From NCBI GenBank assembly GCA_900544205.1, contig UQUG01000030.1, positions 1 through 21,151 on the forward strand: a DNA stretch of 21,151 nucleotides, given 5' to 3'. The stretch comes from an uncultured Collinsella sp. Its GTDB lineage: Bacteria > Actinomycetota > Coriobacteriia > Coriobacteriales > Coriobacteriaceae. Numbering within the stretch: the first letter of the stretch is position 1; every line of letters begins with the position of its first letter. Positions 13,279-21,151 of this stretch are shown here, piece after piece. Below the pieces are notes generated by a model. That model was not told where the DNA came from. It saw only the letters and a list, made by a program, of their open reading frames with translations, and made no database searches. Both the position numbers and the translations under genes were made by a program.

Positions 13279-13923
13279 ATGGCTCGCAAAATTACCAAGC
13301 GTCAGCAGCAAATTTACGACTTCATCAAGGAATATCAGCAGGAGAAGGGTTATCCGCCCAGCGTGCGCGAGATGGCTTCTGCCGTGGGCCTTTCCTCCCC
13401 CAGCACCGTGCACGCCCATCTATCTGCTCTGGAGGCGCGCGGGCTACTCAAGCGCGATGCCACCAAACCGCGCGCCCTGGAACTCTTTAACGAGGACGGT
13501 TCCTCTGTCTCAATTTCTAAATCTGACGAGCCCACCGCACCTCGCGGAACGGTCTCGCTACCGCTCGTTGGTCGCGTCGCGGCTGGGATTCCCATTCTGG
13601 CCGAGCAGAATATCGAAGACACTTTTACTATCCCGACCGAAATCGCCACCGATCAGGGTTCCTTTATCCTTGAGGTGCATGGGAGCTCAATGATCAATGT
13701 CGGCATCTTCAATGGCGATTACATCATCGTCCGTGAACAAAAGAGTGCCATGAACGGCGAAATTGTCGTGGCCATGATTGATGGTTCAGCGACCGTCAAG
13801 ACGTTCTACAAGGAGCAGGGACGCGTGCGCCTGCAGCCCGAGAATGACACCATGGAGCCTATCTATGCAACGAATCCCGTTATCTTGGGCAAAGTCGTCG
13901 GCTTGATGCGCCGGTTCTCGTAA
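13279..13923 (+). CDS. lexA: SOS repressor LexA
   Basis: A 214-residue repressor-protease. The N-terminal winged helix-turn-helix (about 1-65) opens with TKRQQQIYDFIKEY and contains SVREMASAVGLSSPSTVHAHL. The S24 peptidase-like domain follows, with the self-cleavage bond A102-G103 in VAAGIP, catalytic Ser137 in HGSSM and Lys174 in ATVK. RecA filaments on single-stranded DNA trigger self-cleavage and de-repress SOS genes. ATG 13279 has GAGAGG 8 nt upstream; the frame extends further, but only across the LexA boxes. Three SOS boxes lie between it and the divergent LysM gene, indicating autoregulation. The last base of its TAA is the first base of the next gene's ATG. Confidence 0.96.
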   Translation: MARKITKRQQQIYDFIKEYQQEKGYPPSVREMASAVGLSSPSTVHAHLSALEARGLLKRDATKPRALELFNEDGSSVSISKSDEPTAPRGTVSLPLVGRVAAGIPILAEQNIEDTFTIPTEIATDQGSFILEVHGSSMINVGIFNGDYIIVREQKSAMNGEIVVAMIDGSATVKTFYKEQGRVRLQPENDTMEPIYATNPVILGKVVGLMRRFS

Positions 13924-14627
13924 TGCAAAAACGCATCACTATCTTTGATACCGTCCGCGGGTTTACGATGATTTCAATGGCAGGTTTTCACGCTTGCTAC
14001 GATCTCGCCTACCTGTACGGCTGGGATATGCCCTGGTTTACCCAGACTGTCTTTCAAGACATCTGGCGCGCCAGCATCAGCTGGGTATTTTTGTTTATCG
14101 CGGGTTGGATGTGCACCCTTTCGCGCAACAATATCAAACGTGCCGCCAAATACGCCTTAGCAGCACTCGTCGTCTGGTTGGCAACAACACTTGTCTCAGT
14201 AGACGATTCGGTTAATTTTGGCATCATCTACTGCATGGCCGCATGTACCGGCATCGTGGCGTTGACCGATCCCGTCCTTAAGAAGATATCGGCGAGATGG
14301 GGCATGTCCCTATGCCTTTTGTTGTTTGCCCTCACCTGGAGCATCCCCAAAACGATCTACCCTGTCCCCCACCTGGCGTGGCTGGGATTTCCGAGCCCTG
14401 GGTTTGTCTCAGGTGATTACTACCCCATCATCCCGTTTTTCTTTATGTATCTTGCAGGATACTACGCCGCACACATAGCGAAGGGAATCGATAAGACCGT
14501 CCCTAGCTGGGCCTACGCCAATCCCGTCCCGGCGCTCGCCAGCCTTGGACGTCACGCACTCCCCTTTTATCTGCTGCATCAGCCCATTATTCTGGGCTTT
14601 TTGGAGCTCGTCTACTCGGTGCGATAA
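13923..14627 (+). CDS. DUF1624 / HGSNAT-like membrane acyltransferase
   Basis: A 234-residue polytopic membrane protein with about six to seven hydrophobic helices. It begins with the DUF1624 signature (FDTVRGFTMISMAGFHACYDLAY split over 8-30) and ends with GRHALPFYLLHQP, the motif shared with heparan-alpha-glucosaminide acetyltransferase and acyltransferase-3 proteins. Such enzymes move acyl groups across the membrane onto sugars or other acceptors; the substrate is unknown. The gene overlaps lexA by one base (TAATG), so it is translated from the lexA transcript and should be SOS-responsive, which is unexpected for this family. Its 3' end overlaps the convergent hflX by 16 nt. Confidence 0.7.
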   Translation: MQKRITIFDTVRGFTMISMAGFHACYDLAYLYGWDMPWFTQTVFQDIWRASISWVFLFIAGWMCTLSRNNIKRAAKYALAALVVWLATTLVSVDDSVNFGIIYCMAACTGIVALTDPVLKKISARWGMSLCLLLFALTWSIPKTIYPVPHLAWLGFPSPGFVSGDYYPIIPFFFMYLAGYYAAHIAKGIDKTVPSWAYANPVPALASLGRHALPFYLLHQPIILGFLELVYSVR

Positions 14628-15901
14628 CGCTTGAGCCGCGGCGCGATACGAACCGGCAGCTTCGCCACAATACGAACGCCGTCCTCAAGATATTCCTCGT
14701 GCAAAAGGGTTCCCTGCTCATGCACCAGCGTGATGAGGGCGCCCTCACGATACGGGATAACAGCAGAGAGCAACACATCGGTAGCAGCCGCCTCACGAGC
14801 AATACGGTCGACGAGATCGTCGAGTCCCTCGCCTGTCTGGGCCGAGAACAGCACGGCCTCGGGATGGCGACGACGGAAGCTCAATCGATCGACGCTATCG
14901 AGTAGGTCGATTTTATTGAACACCGTAAGCGTCAAACGCTCACCGGCACCGATCTCGTCAAGAACGCGATCGACTGCCTCGAGCTGGCGCTCGTAGTCCT
15001 CGTCAGAGGCATCCACAACTTTAAGGATCAGGTCGGAACCAAGAACCTCGGACAGTGTGGACTTAAAGGCATCAACGAGACCATGCGGTAGCTTTTGAAT
15101 AAAGCCAACCGTATCGGTAATGGTCATACCACGACCGCCGGGCAAGCGATACGAGCGCGTCGTCGGATCGAGCGTGGCAAACAATTTGTCCTGTGAAAGC
15201 ACTGTAGACCCGGTCAGGCGATTGAGCAACGTCGACTTACCGGCATTGGTATAACCGGCTAAGGCAACGCGAAACGCCGGTGACTCGATACGACTCTTTG
15301 ACTGGACATCCCGGCGCTGTTCAACCTGCTTAAGCTCGCGACGAAGCGCAGCAATCTTGTTGCGAATCAAACGTCGGTCAACCTCGAGCTGGCTTTCGCC
15401 CTGGCCAAAGCGCGAACCAATGCCGCCGCGTGTCTGCTCTTTAGCAAGATGGCTCCACATACCGCGCAAGCGGGGCAACAGATACTGCAATTGGGCTAGC
15501 TGCACCTGCAGACGGCCCTCACGGGTCTGAGCGTGCAGGCCAAAAATATCGAGAATCAACGCCGTACGGTCGATAATCTTCACCGGTTCGCCCACGGCTT
15601 TCTCCAGATACGACTGCTGCGAGGGCGTTAAATCGTCGTCGAAGATAACAACATCGGCATCCATACGATGCACGAGCCCGCAAAGCTCCTCAACCTTACC
15701 GGAGCCGATAAACGATTTTGGATACGGCTTAACCAGACGCTGTGACAAACGTGCCACGCACTGAGCGCCAGCCGTATGGGCCAGGCGCTCAAGCTCGTCA
15801 AGCGAGCGATCGAGCGGCCAGGCGTTATCGCGCCACTCAACTCCGACAAGAACGGCACGTTCGGGCTCAGGCGCCGTAGGGACGAGGGGAAACCGAGCCA
15901 T
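14612..15901 (-). CDS. hflX: GTPase HflX
   Basis: A 429-residue ribosome-associated GTPase of the Obg-HflX superfamily that can split stalled ribosomes. An N-terminal HflX domain (about 10-200) includes GSGKVEEL, VVIFDDDLTPSQ and the coiled-coil linker with GGIGSRFGQGESQLEVDRR. The G domain carries G1 GYTNAGKS (216-223), G3 DTVG (263-266) and G4 NKID (329-332). Its ATG overlaps the miaA stop by one base (TAATG). It is the last gene of the leftward string and converges on the DUF1624 gene with a 16-nt overlap, leaving no room for a dedicated terminator between them. Confidence 0.93.
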   Translation of the reverse strand: MARFPLVPTAPEPERAVLVGVEWRDNAWPLDRSLDELERLAHTAGAQCVARLSQRLVKPYPKSFIGSGKVEELCGLVHRMDADVVIFDDDLTPSQQSYLEKAVGEPVKIIDRTALILDIFGLHAQTREGRLQVQLAQLQYLLPRLRGMWSHLAKEQTRGGIGSRFGQGESQLEVDRRLIRNKIAALRRELKQVEQRRDVQSKSRIESPAFRVALAGYTNAGKSTLLNRLTGSTVLSQDKLFATLDPTTRSYRLPGGRGMTITDTVGFIQKLPHGLVDAFKSTLSEVLGSDLILKVVDASDEDYERQLEAVDRVLDEIGAGERLTLTVFNKIDLLDSVDRLSFRRRHPEAVLFSAQTGEGLDDLVDRIAREAAATDVLLSAVIPYREGALITLVHEQGTLLHEEYLEDGVRIVAKLPVRIAPRLKRYRTE

Positions 15902-16839
15902 TAGGCCGCCTCGATACGATGAAGGATATCCTCAACGACCTCATCGATCGTAAACTCGCCCATATCGAACCACACAATGCGGTCATCGCGTTTAAACCAC
16001 GAAAGCTGACGCTTGGCATAGCGACGCGAACGCATCTTGATGAGTTCGCGAGCCTCATCCATAGAAATCGCGCCGTCAAAGGCATCGATAATCTCTTTAT
16101 AGCCAATCGCCTGCATCGAAGTCAGGGCATCTCCCAGCCCCTGGTCCATAAGACCGCGCACCTCATCAACAAGACCCTGCTCAAACATCAGATCGACACG
16201 CAGGTTAATACGCTCGTAAAGCGCCTCGCGATTACGCATCAATCCAAACCACAGAGCGTGATAATGCTCGCGCGGAACACTGAACTGCGACTTTTGCTGC
16301 GCGTAGGACACACCATCATCGTGCATTTCGAGCGCGCGAATCACGCGGCGAACATTATGGGGGTGGATGACCGCAGCGGACTCGGGGTCACGCTCGGCAA
16401 GCAGCGCATGCAGCGCTTCCTTGCCAATGCGTTCGGCAAGCTCCTGATAGCCCGCGCGGCGATCGTCCTCAAGCTCACCCGAGGGAAAATCCATCTCATC
16501 CAGGGCGGCCTTGAGATACAAGCCTGTACCCCCGCAAAACACCGGTAGGCGGCCCTCGCCCAGCAAGCGCTCAACATGCACACGAGCGTCTGCCTGATAC
16601 AGCGCTGCAGAATATGCAACACCGGGTTCAACAATATCGACCAGGCGCAGGGGCGCACAACATTCCTCAGGCGCCATCTTTGCCGTGCCGATATCCATAC
16701 CTCGATAGATTTGCATCGCATCACACGACAGCACTTCGGACGAAAGGCGAGCCGCCAAACGATCTGCGACATCACTTTTACCAACCGCCGTCGGACCGAC
16801 AATCGCAACGGCGGAAAGACCTGCCCCGGGAGAAATCAT
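15901..16839 (-). CDS. miaA: tRNA dimethylallyltransferase MiaA
   Basis: A 312-residue enzyme that adds a dimethylallyl group to N6 of A37 in tRNAs reading codons that begin with U. The P-loop GPTAVGKS is at 15-22, followed by SCDAMQIYRGMDIGTAK, GGTGLYLKA and the C-terminal RRYAKRQLSWFK motif, all typical. ATG 16839 overlaps the miaB stop (TAATG), and its own stop overlaps hflX in the same way. The longer frame to 16878 only reads back into miaB. MiaB, encoded just upstream, methylthiolates the product of MiaA, so two consecutive steps of one tRNA modification are translationally coupled. Confidence 0.95.
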   Translation of the reverse strand: MISPGAGLSAVAIVGPTAVGKSDVADRLAARLSSEVLSCDAMQIYRGMDIGTAKMAPEECCAPLRLVDIVEPGVAYSAALYQADARVHVERLLGEGRLPVFCGGTGLYLKAALDEMDFPSGELEDDRRAGYQELAERIGKEALHALLAERDPESAAVIHPHNVRRVIRALEMHDDGVSYAQQKSQFSVPREHYHALWFGLMRNREALYERINLRVDLMFEQGLVDEVRGLMDQGLGDALTSMQAIGYKEIIDAFDGAISMDEARELIKMRSRRYAKRQLSWFKRDDRIVWFDMGEFTIDEVVEDILHRIEAA

Positions 16840-18209
16840 TAGCGCGGCTCGCCCACAACGGATCCGGACAGATACCACGTCTTGGCAACATCGATGTCAA
16901 CATCGACAATCTTGCCAATCAACTGATCGATGCTGTAGCCCTCGGGAATCGGTGCATGAACGGTCTGATTCTTAGGACTCTTGCCCAGCAGCACCGCGTC
17001 ATTCTTTTTGCTCGTACCCTCAATAAGCGCCGGCACGACGGTGTGAAGCTCACCCTGGTTATACTCGTGCGCGGTGGTCTCGATAACCTTCACCAGACGG
17101 TTAAAGCGCTCAAGAATCACCTCATGCGGCGTGGGATCGTCAATCTCGGCGGCCGGAGTACCGGCGCGCTTGGAGTAGATAAACGTATAGGCCTGAGCAT
17201 AACGGACCGTCTCGGCGAGCGAGAGCGTCTGCTCAAAGTCTTCCTCGGTCTCGCCGGGGAAACCCACGATGATATCGGTCGAAAGCGCGATATCGGGCAT
17301 GCGATTGCGGATGCGATCGACCAGGCCCAGATAATCCTCGCGCGTATAGCGACGATTCATCTCTTTAAGGATGCGCGTCGAGCCCGACTGAACTGCCAGG
17401 TGCAGCTGCGGCATGACGGCAGGCGTCTCGGCCATAGCGTCGATAGTCTCGGGCAGCAGGTCTTTGGGGTGCGAGGAAGTAAAGAAGATACGCTCTACAC
17501 CCGTATCGCCCACGGCGCGCAAAAGGTCGGCAAAGCGCGGCTTACCAAACAGATCGCGACCATAGGAGTTGACGTTTTGACCCAGAAGCGTGACCTCACG
17601 CACGCCCTGGCGTACGAGCCCGGTCACCTCGTCGACAATCTCCTCGAAAGAGCGGCTCTTTTCGCGACCACGCACATACGGCACGATGCAATAAGTGCAG
17701 AAGTTATTACAGCCCGTCATAATGGGGACCCAGGCGTGATACTGGGTCTCACGATGCCACGGCATGCTCATAGCATCCGTGTCCTCGTGCTCATTGGTGC
17801 GAATATGACGCTTGCCGTCCAAGAATGCCTCGGCAATGAGCTCGGCCACATGCGCGATGGAATGCGTGCCAAAGATAACATTGACGTTATCGACATTGGT
17901 GAGCAGGCCCTCGCCGTCTCGTTGGGCAATGCAGCCGCCCACGGCGACCACGCGCTTGCCCGAGGGCGAAGGCGGGAGGCTCTTACAAGAGTTGCACTGA
18001 CCGTACAAACGGGTGTCGGCGGCCTCACGAACGCAGCACGTCATGAACACGACAATGTCAGCATGCTCTGGATCGAGCGCCATGAGGCAACCATACGAGT
18101 CGAGCAGGCCACTCACGCGCTCGGAGTCATGCTGATTCATCTGGCAGCCAAAGGTGCGGATAAAGTAGGTTTTACCGGCAAGAATATCGCGTACGGAACC
18201 CTGGTCCAT
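16839..18209 (-). CDS. miaB: tRNA-2-methylthio-N6-dimethylallyladenosine synthase MiaB
   Basis: A 456-residue radical SAM methylthiotransferase. The UPF0004 domain carries cysteines at 22 (FGCQMNQ), 58 (MTCCVRE) and 93 (GGCIAQR) for the auxiliary cluster. The radical SAM domain has C167, C171 and C174 (TGCNNFCTYCIVPYVRGRE), and a TRAM domain ends the protein. It converts i6A37 to ms2i6A37 in tRNA. ATG 18209 follows AGGAC; an upstream TTG frame extension has no family similarity. An odd point is the doubled cysteine at 58-59, so the second may be spare. It is 63 nt downstream of spoVS with no terminator seen. Confidence 0.95.
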   Translation of the reverse strand: MDQGSVRDILAGKTYFIRTFGCQMNQHDSERVSGLLDSYGCLMALDPEHADIVVFMTCCVREAADTRLYGQCNSCKSLPPSPSGKRVVAVGGCIAQRDGEGLLTNVDNVNVIFGTHSIAHVAELIAEAFLDGKRHIRTNEHEDTDAMSMPWHRETQYHAWVPIMTGCNNFCTYCIVPYVRGREKSRSFEEIVDEVTGLVRQGVREVTLLGQNVNSYGRDLFGKPRFADLLRAVGDTGVERIFFTSSHPKDLLPETIDAMAETPAVMPQLHLAVQSGSTRILKEMNRRYTREDYLGLVDRIRNRMPDIALSTDIIVGFPGETEEDFEQTLSLAETVRYAQAYTFIYSKRAGTPAAEIDDPTPHEVILERFNRLVKVIETTAHEYNQGELHTVVPALIEGTSKKNDAVLLGKSPKNQTVHAPIPEGYSIDQLIGKIVDVDIDVAKTWYLSGSVVGEPR

Positions 18210-18272
18210 GTGTATAAGTCCTAACGAGGTGGAATAAGCGGGATCAAAGAGGGCGGGCAAAGAGTAAATACT

Positions 18273-18590
18273 CTATGCAACAGGCTTAACGTCGTCCATC
18301 ACAACGTTATCCATAGCAGCTCGATTAATCTGATGAACGTAAATAGAAAGACGGATGGCCGTGCGCGACTCACCGTTGATGAGGATATCGGAGAACACCG
18401 GCGCACAAGAAATATCAAACCCGGTCGGAATCAAAAATCCGCGTGCAATGGCCACAGCCTTAATGGCCTGGTTGACGGCACCCGCGCCGACGCACTGAAT
18501 ATTGACGGGAACGCCATCTTTGACCATGCCGGCAATGGCGCCGGCAACGGACGCGGGCGATGATTTGCTTGATACCTTCAGGCAATCCAT
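18273..18590 (-). CDS. spoVS: SpoVS-like protein
   Basis: A 105-residue single-domain alba-like protein. The family core covers nearly the whole length: LKVSSKSSPASVAGAIAG, GAGAVNQAIKAVAIARGF and a final TAIRLSIYV. It also has about 20 extra C-terminal residues (HQINRAAMDN and onward) beyond the 86-residue Bacillus form. SpoVS is needed for a late sporulation stage in Bacillus and is thought to bind nucleic acid. Coriobacteria are not known to sporulate, so a different, perhaps RNA-linked, role is likely. ATG 18590 follows AGGAG. Neighbours are the GHKL ATPase and rny upstream and miaB downstream. The gene has a possible promoter of its own at 18632-18660. Confidence 0.88.
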   Translation of the reverse strand: MDCLKVSSKSSPASVAGAIAGMVKDGVPVNIQCVGAGAVNQAIKAVAIARGFLIPTGFDISCAPVFSDILINGESRTAIRLSIYVHQINRAAMDNVVMDDVKPVA

Positions 18591-18631
18591 GAAGAAACTC
18601 CTGCGTTTAAAAGTACGTTTTAACTGCAATA

Positions 18632-18660
18632 ACTGTATCGTACCGAACGGACTCGGTAAA
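18632..18660 (-). promoter_or_regulatory. Weak candidate promoter of spoVS-miaB-miaA-hflX
   Basis: On the minus strand TTTACC (18660-18655), a 17-bp spacer and TACAGT (18637-18632) lie in the 74-nt gap between the ATPase gene and spoVS. Each hexamer matches at four of six positions. The same gap holds a small dyad ACCGA/TCGGT. Confidence 0.3.
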
Positions 18661-18664
18661 GATG

Positions 18665-19750
18665 CTATTCCTCTTTGGCAAAATCGAACGTCACAGTGAT
18701 GCGATCACGCGAAACACGAATCTTGGGGTCGCCGCAAAGGTTGAGATAGTACCGCGATGCAAGATCGTTAAAGTCGCGCTCCACGGCTCGCGAGAACTGC
18801 GCCATGTCGTCCTTGGCGATACGCAGCCCGCGACGATCTTTGGCAAGATCAACCGGAGCAGACGCATGTGAGGACGAATCGCGCTCGCGTAGCAGGCGTG
18901 CGGTCACACCGCGAACGGGCTTAATCTGGCCCGCCAAGATACGATGCGCAGTACGCTCGGACATCTCAAGGCCCAAACCAGAACAGATGCGGATAAAGTC
19001 TTCCGCATCCGAAGCAAGACCCAGACGATCGACCACGGGAAGCTCGGCTTCGTCGTCGATAAACAAAAGACGAGAAGCATCGAGACGGCTGGAGGCCTGT
19101 GCATGCAGCGTCGCGGCGATCTCGGACGGAGACCCCAGATAGACATCACAGGCGCGCAGCTCCTCGAGGGCAAACTCACAGGCGGCGCGAATGATGTTGT
19201 GAGGGCCGCGGGCGCAGACATAGTGACCGTCCTCGTCCTTCACGGCCTGAGGCCAGCTGGACTGATCGGCGCGCTCGCCAAGGCGGTCGGTAGCGACGCT
19301 CACTTTAAAAACCGAGCCAAGGTCAACATCCGACGCGACAACACGTGCCTCGTCGGTATTCTGCTTAATCGAGAACAATGCCATGCCTCGACCGTGAACG
19401 CCCCAACGATCCATCTTCATGCTCTCGAGCTTGGAAGTAACGCGGGCATCGAAGATGCGCTCCTGCATATCCTGCGGCACACCCGAGCCGTTATCCAGAA
19501 AGACGAGCGTACGGACGCCATCTTCCTTGGTCGTAGCGAGATAGACCTTGTCGGCGCCGGCATCACGAGCGTTGCGCAGCATTTCAATGACAATATCCTC
19601 GACATGCTGAATGTCGTGCTTTGCCTGGCGCCGTTCAGCCTCCGAAACGCGGAGGCGGACATACCCCTCGCCAAGGTTCTCCTCGACGCGAAGGTTGCCC
19701 TCCCCCGACATCGACGCGATAAATGAGATGAGCTCGTTCGCGTCGTTCAT
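18665..19750 (-). CDS. GHKL-type ATPase of unknown function
   Basis: A 361-residue soluble protein with no signal peptide or membrane segment. Its N-terminal half is a Bergerat-fold ATPase: N-box VIEMLRNARDAGA (54-66), G1 DNGSGVP (86-92) and G2 WGVHGRGMALF (116-126). The arrangement resembles the MutL/Hsp90/HATPase_c_3 side of the superfamily. There is no histidine kinase dimerisation domain, no response regulator nearby and no MutL-like C-domain. The second half (about 190-361) is helical and charged and resembles nothing I recognise. It begins one base after the rny stop and precedes spoVS, the place where ymdB lies in Bacillus. A partnership with RNase Y or SpoVS is suggested by context only. 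Confidence 0.75.
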   Translation of the reverse strand: MNDANELISFIASMSGEGNLRVEENLGEGYVRLRVSEAERRQAKHDIQHVEDIVIEMLRNARDAGADKVYLATTKEDGVRTLVFLDNGSGVPQDMQERIFDARVTSKLESMKMDRWGVHGRGMALFSIKQNTDEARVVASDVDLGSVFKVSVATDRLGERADQSSWPQAVKDEDGHYVCARGPHNIIRAACEFALEELRACDVYLGSPSEIAATLHAQASSRLDASRLLFIDDEAELPVVDRLGLASDAEDFIRICSGLGLEMSERTAHRILAGQIKPVRGVTARLLRERDSSSHASAPVDLAKDRRGLRIAKDDMAQFSRAVERDFNDLASRYYLNLCGDPKIRVSRDRITVTFDFAKEE

Positions 19751-19751
19751 G

Positions 19752-21151
19752 TTATTTAGCGATATCGACAGCGCGACTCTCGCGAATCACGACGACGCGC
19801 ACCTGACCGGGATACTCCATCTCTTCCTCGATTTGATGGGCGATGTCATGAGCCAAGACCGTGGACTGAGCATCGGAAATCTTGTCCGGCTGAACCATGA
19901 CGTGGACCTCGCGACCAGCCTGCATGGCATAGGTACGCTCGACGCCGTCATGGGAATTGGCGATCTCCTCGAGCTTCTCAAGGCGTTTGATGTAATTCTC
20001 GGCCGATTCGCGACGGGCACCGGGGCGAGAGGCAGAAACGGCATCGGCAGCCTGGACCAGAACATCGAGCACCGTGTTGGGGTCGACGTCGGCGTGATGG
20101 GCCTCGATAGCGTGAACGATAACGGGCTTCTCGCCATAGCGACGGGCGAGCTCGGCGCCGATAACGGCATGCGGACCCTCGACGTCATGGTCGATAGCCT
20201 TACCAAGATCGTGCAGCAGGCCGGCACGCTTGGCGGTCACAACGTCCAGGCCAAGCTCGGAAGCCATCACGCCACACAGGTCGGAAACCTCGAGGGAATG
20301 CTGGAGCACGTTCTGACCAAACGAGGTGCGGTAGCGCAGAGCGCCCAGGGTCTTAACGATCTCGGGATGCAGATCGTGGATACCGGTATCGAAGGCAGCC
20401 TGTTCGCCAGCCTCGCGCACGCGCTGCTGAACCAAGTCGGCGGCCTTGTGATACATCTCCTCGATACGGGCAGGATGAATGCGTCCGTCAGCAATAAGGT
20501 TCTCGAGGGCGACGCGGGCGGTCTCACGACGGACCGGATCGAAGCTCGAAAGCACGACGGTCTCAGGCGTGTCGTCAATCACAAGGTTGACGCCGGAAAC
20601 CTGCTCGAAGGTGCGAATGTTACGACCCTCGCGGCCGATGATGCGACCCTTGAGATCATCGGAAGGAATATGCACGGAGGTAACGGTGACCTCGGCGGTG
20701 TGATCTGCGGCGCAGCGCTGAATCGCCAGGGACAAGATCTCCTGAGCGGTCTTGTGGCACTCGGCGCGAACCTGCTGCTCGGACTCACGGATGATCGTGG
20801 CGGCCTCGTGGGTAACCTCGCCACGAACCTTATCGAGAAGCTCCTTGTGAGCATCCTCGCGGGTCAGGTCGGCGATGCGCTCGAGCTCCGAGGTCTGCTT
20901 GGCGCAGAGCTCCTCAAGCTCGCGGGAGCGCTTCTCGACCTGGCCAGCCTGGCTAGACAGCTGATGCTCACGCTTGTCGAGGGCATCGTTGCGGCGATCG
21001 AGAGACTCCTCACGCTGCATCACGCGATTCTCGAGCGTACGAATCTCACTTTTACGCTGCTTGTCCTCGGCCTCGGCAGCCTGCTTGTTCTTGATAATCT
21101 CTTCCTTGGCCTCAAGCAGAGCCTCTTTTTTGAGGGTCTCGGCTTGACGCT
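19752..21151 (-). CDS. rny: Ribonuclease Y (partial, 5' end beyond the window)
   Basis: 465 residues of an endoribonuclease that starts mRNA decay at the membrane. The frame is open to the window edge, so the missing part (roughly 50 residues) should hold the N-terminal membrane helix. The visible order is a long charged coiled coil, a KH domain with GRIIGREGRNIRTFE and an HD domain with HSLEVSDL, LLHDLGKA (HD pair), EAHHADV and AADAVSASRPGARRE. The end REVHVMVQPDKI...AVDIAK is typical. It heads the leftward string; one base separates its stop from the GHKL ATPase start. The in-frame GTG at 21023 is internal. Confidence 0.95.
   Translation of the reverse strand, partial: RQAETLKKEALLEAKEEIIKNKQAAEAEDKQRKSEIRTLENRVMQREESLDRRNDALDKREHQLSSQAGQVEKRSRELEELCAKQTSELERIADLTREDAHKELLDKVRGEVTHEAATIIRESEQQVRAECHKTAQEILSLAIQRCAADHTAEVTVTSVHIPSDDLKGRIIGREGRNIRTFEQVSGVNLVIDDTPETVVLSSFDPVRRETARVALENLIADGRIHPARIEEMYHKAADLVQQRVREAGEQAAFDTGIHDLHPEIVKTLGALRYRTSFGQNVLQHSLEVSDLCGVMASELGLDVVTAKRAGLLHDLGKAIDHDVEGPHAVIGAELARRYGEKPVIVHAIEAHHADVDPNTVLDVLVQAADAVSASRPGARRESAENYIKRLEKLEEIANSHDGVERTYAMQAGREVHVMVQPDKISDAQSTVLAHDIAHQIEEEMEYPGQVRVVVIRESRAVDIAK

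Noticed and set aside
13174..13923. Longer lexA start at 13174
   Set aside because: It would cover all three LexA boxes; the conserved LexA N-terminus begins at ATG 13279 with a good ribosome binding site.
16614..18224. 536-codon plus-strand frame opposite miaB
   Set aside because: It is the mirror of miaB and miaA, which carry full family motifs and coupled starts; no ribosome binding site or domain supports the antisense frame.

Overview
The window reads as chromosomal DNA of a Coriobacteriia actinobacterium, most likely Collinsella or a close relative. This is inferred from gene content: a GarA-type FHA protein followed by an FtsR/Rv1828-type MerR regulator, and lexA divergent from a LysM gene with nrdR behind it, both typical of Actinobacteria. 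It also carries the RNase Y-SpoVS-MiaB neighbourhood better known from Firmicutes. No database search was possible.

Layout. 1-2773 is a scarred, visibly GC-rich accessory region: an unassigned left edge, a truncated ribbon-helix-helix antitoxin with its palindromic operator, and the wreck of a lantibiotic-immunity type ABC transporter/two-component locus. The start of the ATPase gene is fused to the membrane and HAMP part of a sensor kinase. A 1.2-kb IS3-family element then separates this from the kinase ATP-binding tail. 2774-6965 (+) holds a CDP-alcohol phosphatidyltransferase, the garA-like FHA gene, the ftsR-like regulator, apt and a secreted NlpC/P60 hydrolase that ends in a clear terminator. 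7061-8807 holds degV (+) and a DUF1836 gene (-). They are convergent, separated by a 108-nt hairpin, and share a CTAG-containing sequence in their upstream regions. 8836-9849 is trxB (-), divergent from a diacylglycerol glucosyltransferase-like gene (9967-11268, +). 11269-11722 is a repeat-rich intergenic region with two full and one partial copy of a palindromic element and a 20-bp stem-loop.

11723-14627 is an SOS/nucleotide module. dut, nrdR and a LysM membrane protein (likely a YneA/DivS-type division suppressor) run leftward. lexA and a DUF1624 membrane protein run rightward. Three LexA boxes spaced exactly 28 bp apart lie between the two arms, and one fills the spacer of the LysM promoter. 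The nrdR start codon lies inside a perfect 12-bp RNA stem. 14612-21151 (-) is one long gene string: rny (cut by the window edge), an undescribed GHKL ATPase, spoVS, miaB, miaA and hflX, with one-base gaps or overlaps at most junctions.

The most interesting leads are the orphan GHKL ATPase between RNase Y and SpoVS, the degV/DUF1836 shared operator plus hairpin, the phased LexA boxes, the nrdR start-codon hairpin and the palindromic repeat family.
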